From: Salinimicrobium sp050750585
GTDB lineage: Bacteria > Bacteroidota > Bacteroidia > Flavobacteriales > Flavobacteriaceae
Direction of reading: 5' to 3'
NCBI RefSeq assembly: GCF_050750585.1
Contig: NZ_JBOJLM010000016.1
Span: 1-64,000 of the forward strand
DNA: 64,000 nucleotides
Shown here piece after piece: positions 8,112 through 17,096 of this stretch (its first letter is position 1; each line of letters begins with the position of its first letter). The notes under the pieces were generated by a model that was given only the letters and a program-made list of their open reading frames with translations, had not been told where the DNA came from and searched no databases. A program made the position numbers and the translations under genes.

Positions 8112-8833
8112 TGCAATACACTTATCTGCTGGTTAACTTTTTTACGATAATTGTTCCGTTCCTGTTTTCCTTTCATCCTAAACTGAAGTTTCATAAGACC
8201 TGGGGCGCCTTCTTTCCGGCGGTTTTTCTTACAGGACTAGCCTTCGTGCTGTGGGACATGTTATTCACCCAAATGGGCGTTTGGGGCTTTAATGAACGTT
8301 ACCTTACAGGTGTTAAAGTAGGAAACCTACCTGTAGAAGAGGTACTTTTCTTTTTCTGCATCCCTTATGCCTGCGTCTTTACATTTCACTGCTTGGATCT
8401 CTTCCTCGACAAATTGGGAGGCCCAAAAATGCAAAAAATCATCACGCTTTGCCTGGTGGCATTTTTATTCATTTTTGGAATTATTTACTTTCAAAGAGTA
8501 TACACGGCAACTACCTTTATCAGTTTCGCTTTGCTGCTTTTATACGCACAGTTTGTTCTGAAAATTTCATGGTTAACAAGGTTCTATATGATCTATGGAG
8601 TGCTGTTAATCCCTTTTTTTCTCGTCAATGGGGTGCTTACCGGAAGCTGGATCGAAGAACCGGTTGTGTGGTACAATGCTGAAGAATTTATGAATTTTCG
8701 CGTAGGAACCATTCCTGTAGAAGATGCTTTTTATGGTGCAGAATTGATCCTGATGAACCTTCTTATCTATAGGTATCTCCTAAACCGAAAAAAAGCCGTT
8801 GCAGCCTCAAATTTAAAAACCACAGTATTATGA
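8111..8833 (+). CDS. crtY: Fused heterodimer-type lycopene beta-cyclase (CrtYc-CrtYd)
   Basis: The 240-residue polytopic membrane protein contains two copies of the lycopene cyclase domain, each with the signature Pro-Val-Glu-Glu/Asp: PVEE at 74-77 ('GNLPVEEVLFF') and PVED at 202-205 ('GTIPVEDAFYG'). In actinobacteria these halves are separate CrtYc and CrtYd proteins; here they are one chain, as is usual in Bacteroidota. It closes both ends of lycopene into beta rings. It overlaps crtZ by 1 bp at the front and the next gene by 4 bp (ATGA) at the back. The symbol crtYcd would be equally fitting. Confidence 0.92.
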   Translation: MQYTYLLVNFFTIIVPFLFSFHPKLKFHKTWGAFFPAVFLTGLAFVLWDMLFTQMGVWGFNERYLTGVKVGNLPVEEVLFFFCIPYACVFTFHCLDLFLDKLGGPKMQKIITLCLVAFLFIFGIIYFQRVYTATTFISFALLLLYAQFVLKISWLTRFYMIYGVLLIPFFLVNGVLTGSWIEEPVVWYNAEEFMNFRVGTIPVEDAFYGAELILMNLLIYRYLLNRKKAVAASNLKTTVL

Positions 8834-9612
8834 AAAAGACCATTCAGATAGCAAATATTATCGCATTTCTCCTCATGGTAGTCCTAAACTACCTGTCTAA
8901 CACTGGGGCAATCAACGGTGAAACCATGGGATCTGTTTCTGCCGAATATGAGAACCTGTTCACACCGGCAGGATATGCTTTTTCCATCTGGGGCTTGATC
9001 TATTTAGGGCTTGCAGGCTTTGTGACCTATCAAATCGTCTCTTCGCGCGGCAGGCAAATAGCAGCCAGGATCGGCTGGTGGTTTGTGATCACCTGCCTAC
9101 TTAACATTAGTTGGATATTTGCGTGGCTAAACCATCTCACGGCACTTTCAGTACTGGTAATGTCGCTACTGCTTATTTCTCTCTTGGTCATTGTTTTTAA
9201 GACCAGGATGGAGCTAGACGACAAGCCGGTATCTGAAATCGCGTTTGTATGGTGGCCTTTTTCGCTCTACTCAGGATGGATCACCGTAGCATTAATAGCA
9301 AATACTGCTGCATATCTTACCGACATTGGCTGGGATGGCTTCGGAATTTCTGAAGTATTATGGACCTTGATCATGATAGCTGTTGCTACAGTTATTAACC
9401 TTGTGATCACCTGGACGCGTAATATGAGAGAATTCGCCCTCGTGGGAGTTTGGGGGCTGGTCGCTGTGGGAATTGCCAATAAAGGAGATGAAAATCTTAT
9501 TTTTTATACCGCAATTGCTGCCGCTGTCGTACTTTTTATCAGTAGTAATATCCACGGATATAAGAATAGAAAATACTCACCATGGCAAAAAATGAAGGAG
9601 AAGAAGGCATAG
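8830..9612 (+). CDS. TspO/MBR-related membrane protein
   Basis: The 260-residue protein has about eight hydrophobic helices. The second helix region, 'FTPAGYAFSIWGLIYLGL', resembles the first signature of TspO, the tryptophan-rich sensory protein that binds porphyrins and regulates photosynthesis and pigment genes in Rhodobacter. True TspO is about 160 residues with five helices, so this is a longer relative. It is coupled by a 4-bp overlap to the lycopene cyclase and runs 31 bp into the photolyase gene. A role in tetrapyrrole or stress signalling tied to light is plausible but not shown by sequence. Confidence 0.75.
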   Translation: MKKTIQIANIIAFLLMVVLNYLSNTGAINGETMGSVSAEYENLFTPAGYAFSIWGLIYLGLAGFVTYQIVSSRGRQIAARIGWWFVITCLLNISWIFAWLNHLTALSVLVMSLLLISLLVIVFKTRMELDDKPVSEIAFVWWPFSLYSGWITVALIANTAAYLTDIGWDGFGISEVLWTLIMIAVATVINLVITWTRNMREFALVGVWGLVAVGIANKGDENLIFYTAIAAAVVLFISSNIHGYKNRKYSPWQKMKEKKA

Positions 9613-10895
9613 CGATTTGCTGGCTGCGACGAGATTTGCGGCTCTTTGACAATACTGCACTCTACAACGCTCTCAACAGTGGCCGCCCTGTGCAGGTGGT
9701 TTTTATTTTTGATCCTGCCATTCTCAATACGCTTTCTAACAAAAAAGACCGGCGGGTTAATTTTATTTATCGCCAACTGGAGAAGATAAATTCTGAATTA
9801 TCTCAATTCGGGGCTTCCTTACTTGTACTGTATGACCTGCCAAAAATGGCATTTGAAAAGCTCATTTTTGAGTACCCTGTTCAGAAAGTATTCATCAACC
9901 ATGACTACGAACCCTATGCCCGCACAAGAGATAAAGAGGTTTCGGAATTTCTATTAGCTCATGGGGTGGAATTCCATAGCTATAAAGATCAGGTGATATT
10001 TGAGAAGGATGAAGTTCTGAAACCCGATGGCACTCCTTACACCGTTTTTACACCCTATTCAAAAAAATGGAAAGAACAGCTGTACCAAAATGCTGTTCCA
10101 AATTTTCCTTCGGAAGATTTTTTGTCTAACCTGCTAAAAAGGCCAAATAAACCAATCGTTTCTTTAGCTGAAATCGGATTTGAGACTACAAATCCTGAAG
10201 TTGCCGAAGCAGACCTTTCTGAAGAATTAATAAAACAATACCACAAGAATCGAGACCTGCCTTACATTGATGGTACCAGCAAGGCTGGAGTTCATTTAAG
10301 GTTTGGAACTGTAAGTGTTCGTCACCTTGTCAAACAGGCGCTACAGCAAAATGAAACCTGGCTTAACGAACTTATATGGCGGGAATTTTTCATGACGATC
10401 CTTTATCATTTTCCTCATGTAGAGCATCATAACTTCCGAAGAAAGTACGACCGCATTCAATGGCGAAACAATGAAACGGAATTTGAATTGTGGTGCAGGG
10501 GAGAAACAGGCTATCCTCTTGTAGATGCCGGAATGCGTCAATTAAATGAAACCGGGTGGATGCATAATCGGGTCCGTATGGTGGTTGCAGGTTTCCTGTG
10601 CAAGCACTTGTTGATAGACTGGCGCTGGGGGGAGGCTTATTTTGCTGAAAAACTCCTGGATTACGAACTGGCTTCTAATAATGGGAACTGGCAATGGGCT
10701 GCGGGTACAGGTTGTGATGCTGCTCCTTATTTCCGAATATTTAATCCTGAATCGCAACTGAAGAAATTTGATCCTAAACTCGAATACGTGAAAACCTGGA
10801 TCAAAGATTTTAGAGCCGGTTACCTTGAGCCGATTGTTGATCACAAATTCGCCAGGGCAAGAGCGCTGGAAACCTATAAGAAGGCTCTGAATTAG
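9582..10895 (+). CDS. phrB: DNA photolyase (class I CPD photolyase/cryptochrome family)
   Basis: This 437-residue flavoprotein has an N-terminal alpha/beta antenna domain ('CWLRRDLRLFDNTAL') and a C-terminal FAD domain containing 'ELIWREFF', 'GYPLVDAGMRQL' with 'GWMHNRVRM', and the diagnostic 'NGNWQWAAGTGCDAAPYF' followed by 'RIFNP'. These features fit class I CPD photolyases, which use light to split pyrimidine dimers; cryptochromes of the same family cannot be excluded from sequence alone. It is the last gene of the pigment operon and overlaps the preceding gene by 31 bp, which indicates co-expression of DNA repair with pigment synthesis under light control. The symbol is by analogy. Confidence 0.9.
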   Translation: MAKNEGEEGIAICWLRRDLRLFDNTALYNALNSGRPVQVVFIFDPAILNTLSNKKDRRVNFIYRQLEKINSELSQFGASLLVLYDLPKMAFEKLIFEYPVQKVFINHDYEPYARTRDKEVSEFLLAHGVEFHSYKDQVIFEKDEVLKPDGTPYTVFTPYSKKWKEQLYQNAVPNFPSEDFLSNLLKRPNKPIVSLAEIGFETTNPEVAEADLSEELIKQYHKNRDLPYIDGTSKAGVHLRFGTVSVRHLVKQALQQNETWLNELIWREFFMTILYHFPHVEHHNFRRKYDRIQWRNNETEFELWCRGETGYPLVDAGMRQLNETGWMHNRVRMVVAGFLCKHLLIDWRWGEAYFAEKLLDYELASNNGNWQWAAGTGCDAAPYFRIFNPESQLKKFDPKLEYVKTWIKDFRAGYLEPIVDHKFARARALETYKKALN

Positions 10896-10927
10896 ATAAG
10901 ACAGTGGTGTCCCAAATGTTTATTTTA

Positions 10928-12760
10928 CGTCCCGGAGGGACAATCTGTAGGTGAAAAAAGCCACATGAAAACTATCCCGTACCTAAAGGCACGGATTGTT
11001 TTTATTTAAATTCTACCGATATGCTGTCCCTAACGGGACAAAAAAATGATGATACTTTGGCCATAGTGCGACAGAATGTTCATAGCTAAAAATTACATCA
11101 ATAAGTTTTGCGTCCCGTAGGGACGAGCTGTGGGTAAAGAAACAACATTGAAACTCTCTGTGCCGTAGGTACAGGATATGATTGGAGGCCTGCAAATATT
11201 GCTTCCGGTGTTACAATTTTTTATGATTCTTATATACCGTACCTAAAGGCACGGATTGTTTTTTACCTTAATTCTACCGATATGCTGTCCCCAACGGGAC
11301 AAAAAATTTTAATGATAATTTGGTCTCATGGGGCACAATGTGGATAGCGGAAAAATATTTTGATAATTCTACGTCCCGTAGGGACGAACTATGGGTAAAG
11401 AAACGACATGGAAACTCTCTGTGCGGTAGGTACAGGATATGATTGGAGGCCAGCCAATATTGCTTCCGGTGTTACAATTTTTTACGATTCTTATATCCCG
11501 TACCTAAAGGCACTGTTTGTTTTTTATATTAATTCTACCGATATAATGTCCGTAACGGGACAAAAAATTTGATGATAATTTGTTCACAGTGCAACAGAAT
11601 GTTCATAACTAAAATTACATCAGTAAATTTCACGTCCCGTAGGGACGAGCTGTGGGTAAAAAAAGCCACATGAAAACTCTCTGTGCCGTAGGTACAGGAT
11701 ATGATTGGAGGCCAGCCAATATTGCTTCCGGTGTTACAATTTTTTACGATTCTTATATCCCGTACCTAAAGGCACTGTTTGTTTTTTATTTTAATTCTAT
11801 CGGTATGATGTCCCTAACGGGACAAATAATTTGATGATAATTTGGTCTCATGGGGCACAATGTGGATAGCGGAAAAATATTTTGATAATTCTACGTCCCG
11901 TAGGGACGAACTGCGGGTAAAGAAACGACATGGAAACTCTCTGTGCGGTAGGTACAGGATATGATTGGAGGCCAGCCAATATTGCTTCCGGTGTTACGAT
12001 TTTTTTTGCGAATCTTATATCCCGTACCTAAAGGCACGGATTGTTTTTTTACCTTAATTCTACCGATATGCTGTCCCCAACGGGACAAAAAAATTTTGAT
12101 GATAATTTGGTCTCATGGGGCACAATGTGGATAGCGGAAAAATATTTTGATAATTCTACGTCCCGTAGGGACGAACTGTGGGTAAAGAAACGAGATGGAA
12201 ACTCTCTGTGCCGTAGGTACAGGATATGATTGGAGGCCAGCCAATATTGCTTCCGGTGTTACAATTTTTTACGAATCTTATATCCCGTACCTAAAGGCAC
12301 TGTTTGTTTTTTATTTTAATTCTACCGGTATGCTGTCCCCAACGGGACAAAAATAATTAATGATAATTTGTTCACAGTGCGACAGAATGTTCATAGCTAA
12401 AATTACATCAGTAAATTTCACGTCCCGTAGGGACGAGCTGTGGGTAAAAAAAGCCACATGGAAACTCTCTGTGCCGTAGGTACAGGATATGATTGGAGGC
12501 CAGCCAATAATGCTTTTGATGTTGCAATTTTTTTCCGAATCTTATATCCCGTACCTAAAGGCACTGTTTGTTTTTTTTATTAATTCTACCGATATGCTGT
12601 CCCTAACGGGACAAAAAATTTGATGATAATTTGGTCTCATGGGGTACAATGTGGATAGCGGAAAAATATTTTGATAATTCTACGTCCCGTAGGGACGAAC
12701 TGTAGGTAAAGAAACGCCATGGGAACTCTCTGTGCCGTAGGTACAGGATATGATTGGCGA
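10928..12760. repeat. Tandem array of about 262-bp palindrome-rich units
   Basis: Between the photolyase stop and the next gene there is no coding sequence but a tandem array. Units begin with CGTCCCGTAGGGACG at 10928 (variant), 11111, 11372, 11633, 11894, 12159, 12421 and 12683, giving periods of 183 (deleted first unit), 261, 261, 261, 265, 262 and 262 bp. Each full unit holds four palindromes: the unit start; GTGCCGTAGGTAC; GTACCTAAAGGCAC; and TGTCCCTAACGGGACA. The last two are inverted versions of the second and first. Unit ends come in two forms, A (with 'CAGAATGTTCATAGCTAAAA') and B (with 'GGTCTCATGGGGCACAATGT'), in the order A B A B B A B. Short open frames here are by-products of the repeats. 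Confidence 0.9.
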
Positions 12761-12833
12761 CCGGATTACATATGATGAAGATATTCCTTTTCTATATAAA
12801 ACCAAAAATCTCAACTCTTACCTCCCGAAAAAC

Positions 12834-14165
12834 CTAAAGAATTCCCCTCTTCTTGATCTCCAGATATTTGTTGATGGTTTTCACCGTTAGATCTTCGGGA
12901 CGCGTGAGAATAGTCTGAATTCCGTGTTTTTGAAGCTCCTTTGCCATCAATCGTTTGTCGTAGCTAAACTGTTCAGCAATGGTTTGATTGAAAATATCCG
13001 GTACTTTTTCGGCATTGGAAGAGATGAAATTTTCCAGTTCGGTATTTTCGAAAAAGATGACAACAAGCAGGTGCTTTTTTGATAAAGCCAGCAGGTAGGG
13101 CATTTGCCGGTGCAGGGCGCTTAGATGTTCAAAGTTTGTGTACAGCAGGAGTAGACTTCTCTGTGCCAGTCTTCGGTTTAAATGGGTGTACAAAAGACCA
13201 AAATCTGAATCCCGGTACCGTGTGTTAACGTTGTAGAGGGATTCCAACAGCAGGTTCAAATGGGCTTTTTTGGAACTTGCAGGGAGAATCTTTTCCATTT
13301 TGCTGGAAAATGTGATCAAACCAGCTTTGTCTTTTTTCTTTAGGGCAATATTTGAAAATGCGAGGGCGCTGTTAATTGCATAATCGAGCAACTTGAGATG
13401 ATTAAAAGGCATTTTCATGGTGCGGCCTGTATCTATCACAGAATAAACAGGCTGTGACCGTTCATCCTGGTACTGGTTCACCATAAGCCCTCCCTGTTTG
13501 GCAGTGGCTTTCCAGTTTATGCTGCGCACATCGTCTCCCGCCACATAGTCTTTGATCTGCTCGAACTCCATGGTATGCCCAATCTTCCTTATTTTCTTGA
13601 GTCCTGGTTGTGAGATCTTACGGTCTACAGCCAGGAAGTCATACTTTTTCATCTGAATAAAAGAAGGATAGACTTTCACCATTTGTTCTTTTCCAAACTT
13701 CTTCCGGCGTTTGACCAGCTTCAGCGGAGTGGAGGCAAAGACATTTAAACTTCCGAAGAAATATTCTCCCCGCTCCACCGGTCGCAGGGAATAGTTGAAA
13801 GAGGTTGATATCCCTGAAGGTAATTCGGTGAGGTATGAAAAATCCCTTTTTTGGAACTGTACGGGGATCTCGTCAATAACTTCAACCTGTGTTTTAACAC
13901 TGTACAAATTCCGAAGCAAAACCTCCACTTCATTCTCATCACTGTTGGAGAATTTATCTGGAAGGATCCTTTCAGCAGTGATTCCGGAGCTTTTGAACAA
14001 GACAACAATATCGGCCATGGCAATGAGCAGGAACATGATGGTCAGTATCCATAAAACCGGATAAAGCCACGGAACCCAATAGGAAAACAGGAAACCTGCC
14101 GCCAGGGTGAAAACGATCACAAAAAATCGTTGATGGAGATATAGTGACTTGAAAAAATGTACCAA
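12834..14165 (-). CDS. DUF58 domain protein
   Basis: The 443-residue protein has two N-terminal transmembrane helices (about 13-55), an immunoglobulin-like stretch, and the DUF58 core with 'GDDVRSINWKATAKQGGLMV' at about 215-235, followed by a von Willebrand-A-like fold ('PVYSVIDTGRTM'). DUF58 proteins are consistently encoded next to MoxR ATPases and are thought to work with them in assembling or maturing envelope or enzyme complexes. It is the last gene of the six-gene cluster, directly adjoining moxR with no gap. Confidence 0.9.
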   Translation of the reverse strand: MVHFFKSLYLHQRFFVIVFTLAAGFLFSYWVPWLYPVLWILTIMFLLIAMADIVVLFKSSGITAERILPDKFSNSDENEVEVLLRNLYSVKTQVEVIDEIPVQFQKRDFSYLTELPSGISTSFNYSLRPVERGEYFFGSLNVFASTPLKLVKRRKKFGKEQMVKVYPSFIQMKKYDFLAVDRKISQPGLKKIRKIGHTMEFEQIKDYVAGDDVRSINWKATAKQGGLMVNQYQDERSQPVYSVIDTGRTMKMPFNHLKLLDYAINSALAFSNIALKKKDKAGLITFSSKMEKILPASSKKAHLNLLLESLYNVNTRYRDSDFGLLYTHLNRRLAQRSLLLLYTNFEHLSALHRQMPYLLALSKKHLLVVIFFENTELENFISSNAEKVPDIFNQTIAEQFSYDKRLMAKELQKHGIQTILTRPEDLTVKTINKYLEIKKRGIL

Positions 14166-15164
14166 TTATCTCGGGATTTCTACAGAATGAGTGATCATAT
14201 CAATAACACCGGCTGTGGTACTGCCTTCCATTTCACGTTCGGGAGATAAAATGATTCGGTGACCAAGCACCGGCTCCAGTACCTTCTTAATATCTTCGGG
14301 GATGACGAAATCCCTTCCATCTACAGCCGCTACTGCCTTAGACGCATTCATAACTGCAATGGAAGCCCGTGGTGAAGCCCCAAGGTACAGATGCGGGTGA
14401 TTTCGAGTCTTACTAATGATTTCAGCGATGTAACCAAGTAACTTCTTTTCTATTCTTATACTCTGGATTTGCGTACGCAGCACCTGGAGCTTTTCGGGGT
14501 CGAGAACGGCTTCAATTTTTTCCTGGGGTAAAACTCCCTGCCGCTCGTGGTGTGACTGCAAGATCTTAATCTCTTCCTCCATTGAAGGATAACCTACATT
14601 GATCTTAAAGAGGAACCTGTCCAGTTGCGCTTCTGGAAGGGCGTAAGTTCCTTCCTGTTCAATGGGGTTTTGAGTTGCAATCACCATGAATGGCGGTGGC
14701 ATACTGTGCTGTTTACCGTCTATGGTGATTTGTCGCTCTTCCATGACCTCAAAAAGTGCCGCCTGGGTCTTTGCCGGAGCGCGATTAATTTCATCTATGA
14801 GAACAATGTTTGAAAACACCGGGCCGGGTTTAAATTCAAAGTCCGAAGTCCTGGAATTAAGCACTGAAGTTCCCAGCACGTCACTCGGCATAAGATCGGG
14901 CGTGAATTGTATTCTGCTGAATCCGGTTTTGAGGGTTTTGGCAAACAACTTTGCGGTGATGGTTTTGGCTACACCGGGAACACCTTCTATAAGCACATGA
15001 CCATCGGCAAGCAGGGCCACGATAAGAAGTTCAATAAACCTTTCCTGACCAATGATGATTCCTGATAACTGTTTTTTTAAGCTTTCTACGGCCGACTTTA
15101 ATTCCTCAAGCGGAATACGGTTTTCAAAAGTGATCTCGTCGTTCTTTATTTCTTCGTTTTCCAT
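14166..15164 (-). CDS. MoxR-type AAA+ ATPase
   Basis: The 332-residue AAA+ ATPase has Walker A 'GVPGVAKT' (about 60-67), Walker B 'VLIDEINRAP', sensor 1 'VIATQNP' and the 'EGTYALPEAQLDRFLF' region characteristic of MoxR chaperones. MoxR proteins act as unfoldase-like chaperones for partner proteins with von Willebrand A domains; the DUF58 protein immediately downstream is the obvious partner. The length is typical. Stop and start codons of the neighbouring genes abut it on both sides, so the cluster is clearly one operon. Confidence 0.95.
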   Translation of the reverse strand: MENEEIKNDEITFENRIPLEELKSAVESLKKQLSGIIIGQERFIELLIVALLADGHVLIEGVPGVAKTITAKLFAKTLKTGFSRIQFTPDLMPSDVLGTSVLNSRTSDFEFKPGPVFSNIVLIDEINRAPAKTQAALFEVMEERQITIDGKQHSMPPPFMVIATQNPIEQEGTYALPEAQLDRFLFKINVGYPSMEEEIKILQSHHERQGVLPQEKIEAVLDPEKLQVLRTQIQSIRIEKKLLGYIAEIISKTRNHPHLYLGASPRASIAVMNASKAVAAVDGRDFVIPEDIKKVLEPVLGHRIILSPEREMEGSTTAGVIDMITHSVEIPR

Positions 15165-16364
15165 TTACTTCTTTTTAAAAGCCGAAATGGCCTTGTTTAA
15201 CTCCAGCAATTCTTCTTTTGATACCGAGTTTTTTTTCTCAAGTCTCTCCATAAGTTGCCATAATCTTTCTACTTCTTTGGTGCTATTTTCGCTCATTGCC
15301 GCTACGCGATCGTAGAAACCCTGGTTTATTTCGTTAGTAGCAACGCGATATTGAGAGCGCACGTACTCCAAAAATAAGGCAATCTTTTTTGATGCTATAC
15401 TTTTATAGTCAGCGCGGTCCAGGTACAATCCGGCGATGGTGCGTGTAAAGTCGAGCGTTTGATTTTGCAGCGGTTTAATGACAGGGATACTTCGCTGTTT
15501 TCGCTTCCCTTCAAAAATGATAAACAGCAGGCTGCCAATAATTACAAAATAGTAGGCCCAGCGCAATGGTTTACTGTTAAGGATCACAAACAGGGGTGAG
15601 GTGTAAAAAGATTTGCCGGTCTTGTAGTAGTGGTCCCAAAATACAGGTTGTTGGGTGGGAAGATAAGCCAGGACTCTTTCAATATATTCGGCGTTGTTGT
15701 CCTGCAGCAGGAAATAATTGCTGAAGGCTTTTGGTGTGGAATGTAAATAAACCATTCCTTTCCCCACAGTATCTCTCAAAAAGTTGATTTTTGGAGCAGT
15801 TATTTTAGCTGAATCTTGCTGAAGCTGCGTTACTCCCAGCACATCTTTAGGTAAGGAATCGGGTATGATAAAAACATCCTGATATGTCTCTTTATCAAAG
15901 AGAAAAGGCCGATTGCTTTCAAGAGCCGGATCTTTAAGATTCAAAAAAGGTTTTGACGAAATGCCCTTTTTGGGTACCAGGGTTTCCATCTTCAGGTTTA
16001 AAGTGTCAAGAAGATTCTGGCTGAAATTTTCGGCGATGAAAAATGCGGTATTTCCCCTGGCAACCCAGGCAAGTATTCTCTTTAATTCCGGATCGTCGAA
16101 TCCCAGGCTGTTGTTCAGGAAAAAGTAGGTTCCGGTGATGGTCGAGTCGTTCAGGAATTTATAGGGTGGAATATTGACTTCCTGCAGGTCAATATCCTGC
16201 TGTTTGAGGTTTTCAAAAAGCACCTTTGTGCCCAGTGGGATCTTATCTAAAGCAGCATAACTGGGGCTCCAATTTACTTCTTGTGGTTCATTCGCTTCCA
16301 GCCAGGTGAGAAACACCAACAGCAAAACGAGCAGGGCGAGAGAGATCTTATATGCTTTGCTCAT
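15165..16364 (-). CDS. DUF4350 domain membrane protein
   Basis: This 399-residue protein has an N-terminal helix (about 5-21), a long extracytoplasmic domain with the DUF4350 pattern ('SYAALDKIPLGTKVLFENL', 'AWVARGNTAFFIAENF'), one further helix near 270-285 ('WAYYFVIIGSLLFIIFEGK'), and a helical cytoplasmic tail. The first half resembles glutamine-amidotransferase-like folds. DUF4350 proteins accompany MoxR/DUF58 clusters in many bacteria; their biochemical role is not established. It overlaps the previous gene by 17 bp. Confidence 0.85.
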   Translation of the reverse strand: MSKAYKISLALLVLLLVFLTWLEANEPQEVNWSPSYAALDKIPLGTKVLFENLKQQDIDLQEVNIPPYKFLNDSTITGTYFFLNNSLGFDDPELKRILAWVARGNTAFFIAENFSQNLLDTLNLKMETLVPKKGISSKPFLNLKDPALESNRPFLFDKETYQDVFIIPDSLPKDVLGVTQLQQDSAKITAPKINFLRDTVGKGMVYLHSTPKAFSNYFLLQDNNAEYIERVLAYLPTQQPVFWDHYYKTGKSFYTSPLFVILNSKPLRWAYYFVIIGSLLFIIFEGKRKQRSIPVIKPLQNQTLDFTRTIAGLYLDRADYKSIASKKIALFLEYVRSQYRVATNEINQGFYDRVAAMSENSTKEVERLWQLMERLEKKNSVSKEELLELNKAISAFKKK

Positions 16365-17094
16365 GCTGCGGTTGTATTATTTCTTCGGTTGTAACAAATT
16401 CCTTTCTTATCTTTTGATAATCTGTAGCCGTGGTGGTAAAATCTCCATACCACACAAAATCGTAGATCCGGTTCAATCTTCTAAATCTATTCTGAAGTTG
16501 TGGATCCTGGATTTCCAGTACATATTCTTCATCGGTTTTTGCCGCATCGTAGCTCACTAATTCCTTTCGGGATAACTGCTGAAGGATGTAAAGGAAATGA
16601 TAGCGTATGGCGAGCCGGTAATTTTCGGCTGCTATGGCTTTATCTATTAATTTCCTGATGTCCCTGGTTTTAATGATCTTCTCTTCTTCACTAAAATGGA
16701 CTTCTCCGCCAGATGGGGTTCCAAAAATGTTATTTCCGGGAGCTAATTTTGTAAAGAGGTAGAGCACAAGAGCAAGCAGTAAGCCAAGCAAAAGGTAAGG
16801 CAGGATCTTCAGGAAAAAAGCGAGCAGGAACGGAGCTTCATAATCTCCAAAGATCCAATCCAGGAACCGTTGCCATTGCAGGCTTAAATAACGCTTGAAT
16901 TTTGTCCACCAGTTATCTTCGGCCGTTACTTCAGAATAATCATAATCTGGGTCTTGTTGAAATTTATCAATGGTTTCTTCGGAAAAATCTAAAGGCACCA
17001 GCTCTTCTTCCGCAGTTTGCATCGGCATTACAACCTCACCGGCAAATACCGAAAGACTGATTCCGAAGAAAAAAATGAGGAAGAATTTTGCCAT
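16348..17094 (-). CDS. DUF4129 domain membrane protein
   Basis: The 248-residue protein has a signal peptide (cut near 'FAGEVV'), an acidic extracytoplasmic region, a membrane helix at about 100-120 ('ILPYLLLGLLLALVLYLF') and a cytoplasmic C-terminal DUF4129 domain with 'YRLAIRYHFLYILQQLSRK' and 'KTDEEYVLEI'. DUF4129 segments are also found fused to transglutaminase-like proteins in MoxR clusters. It starts 2 bp after the stop of the preceding gene in the cluster and overlaps DUF4350. Confidence 0.85.
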   Translation of the reverse strand: MAKFFLIFFFGISLSVFAGEVVMPMQTAEEELVPLDFSEETIDKFQQDPDYDYSEVTAEDNWWTKFKRYLSLQWQRFLDWIFGDYEAPFLLAFFLKILPYLLLGLLLALVLYLFTKLAPGNNIFGTPSGGEVHFSEEEKIIKTRDIRKLIDKAIAAENYRLAIRYHFLYILQQLSRKELVSYDAAKTDEEYVLEIQDPQLQNRFRRLNRIYDFVWYGDFTTTATDYQKIRKEFVTTEEIIQPQHEQSI

Positions 17095-17096
17095 TT

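Noticed and set aside
11652..12229. Short open frames of 60-65 codons inside the array
   Set aside because: They recur because the units recur, change frame between units, and carry no start signals or protein features.
10928..12760. Possible CRISPR array
   Set aside because: Repeat units are about 262 bp with nearly identical content throughout; there are no short repeats separated by unique 30-40-bp spacers and no cas genes.
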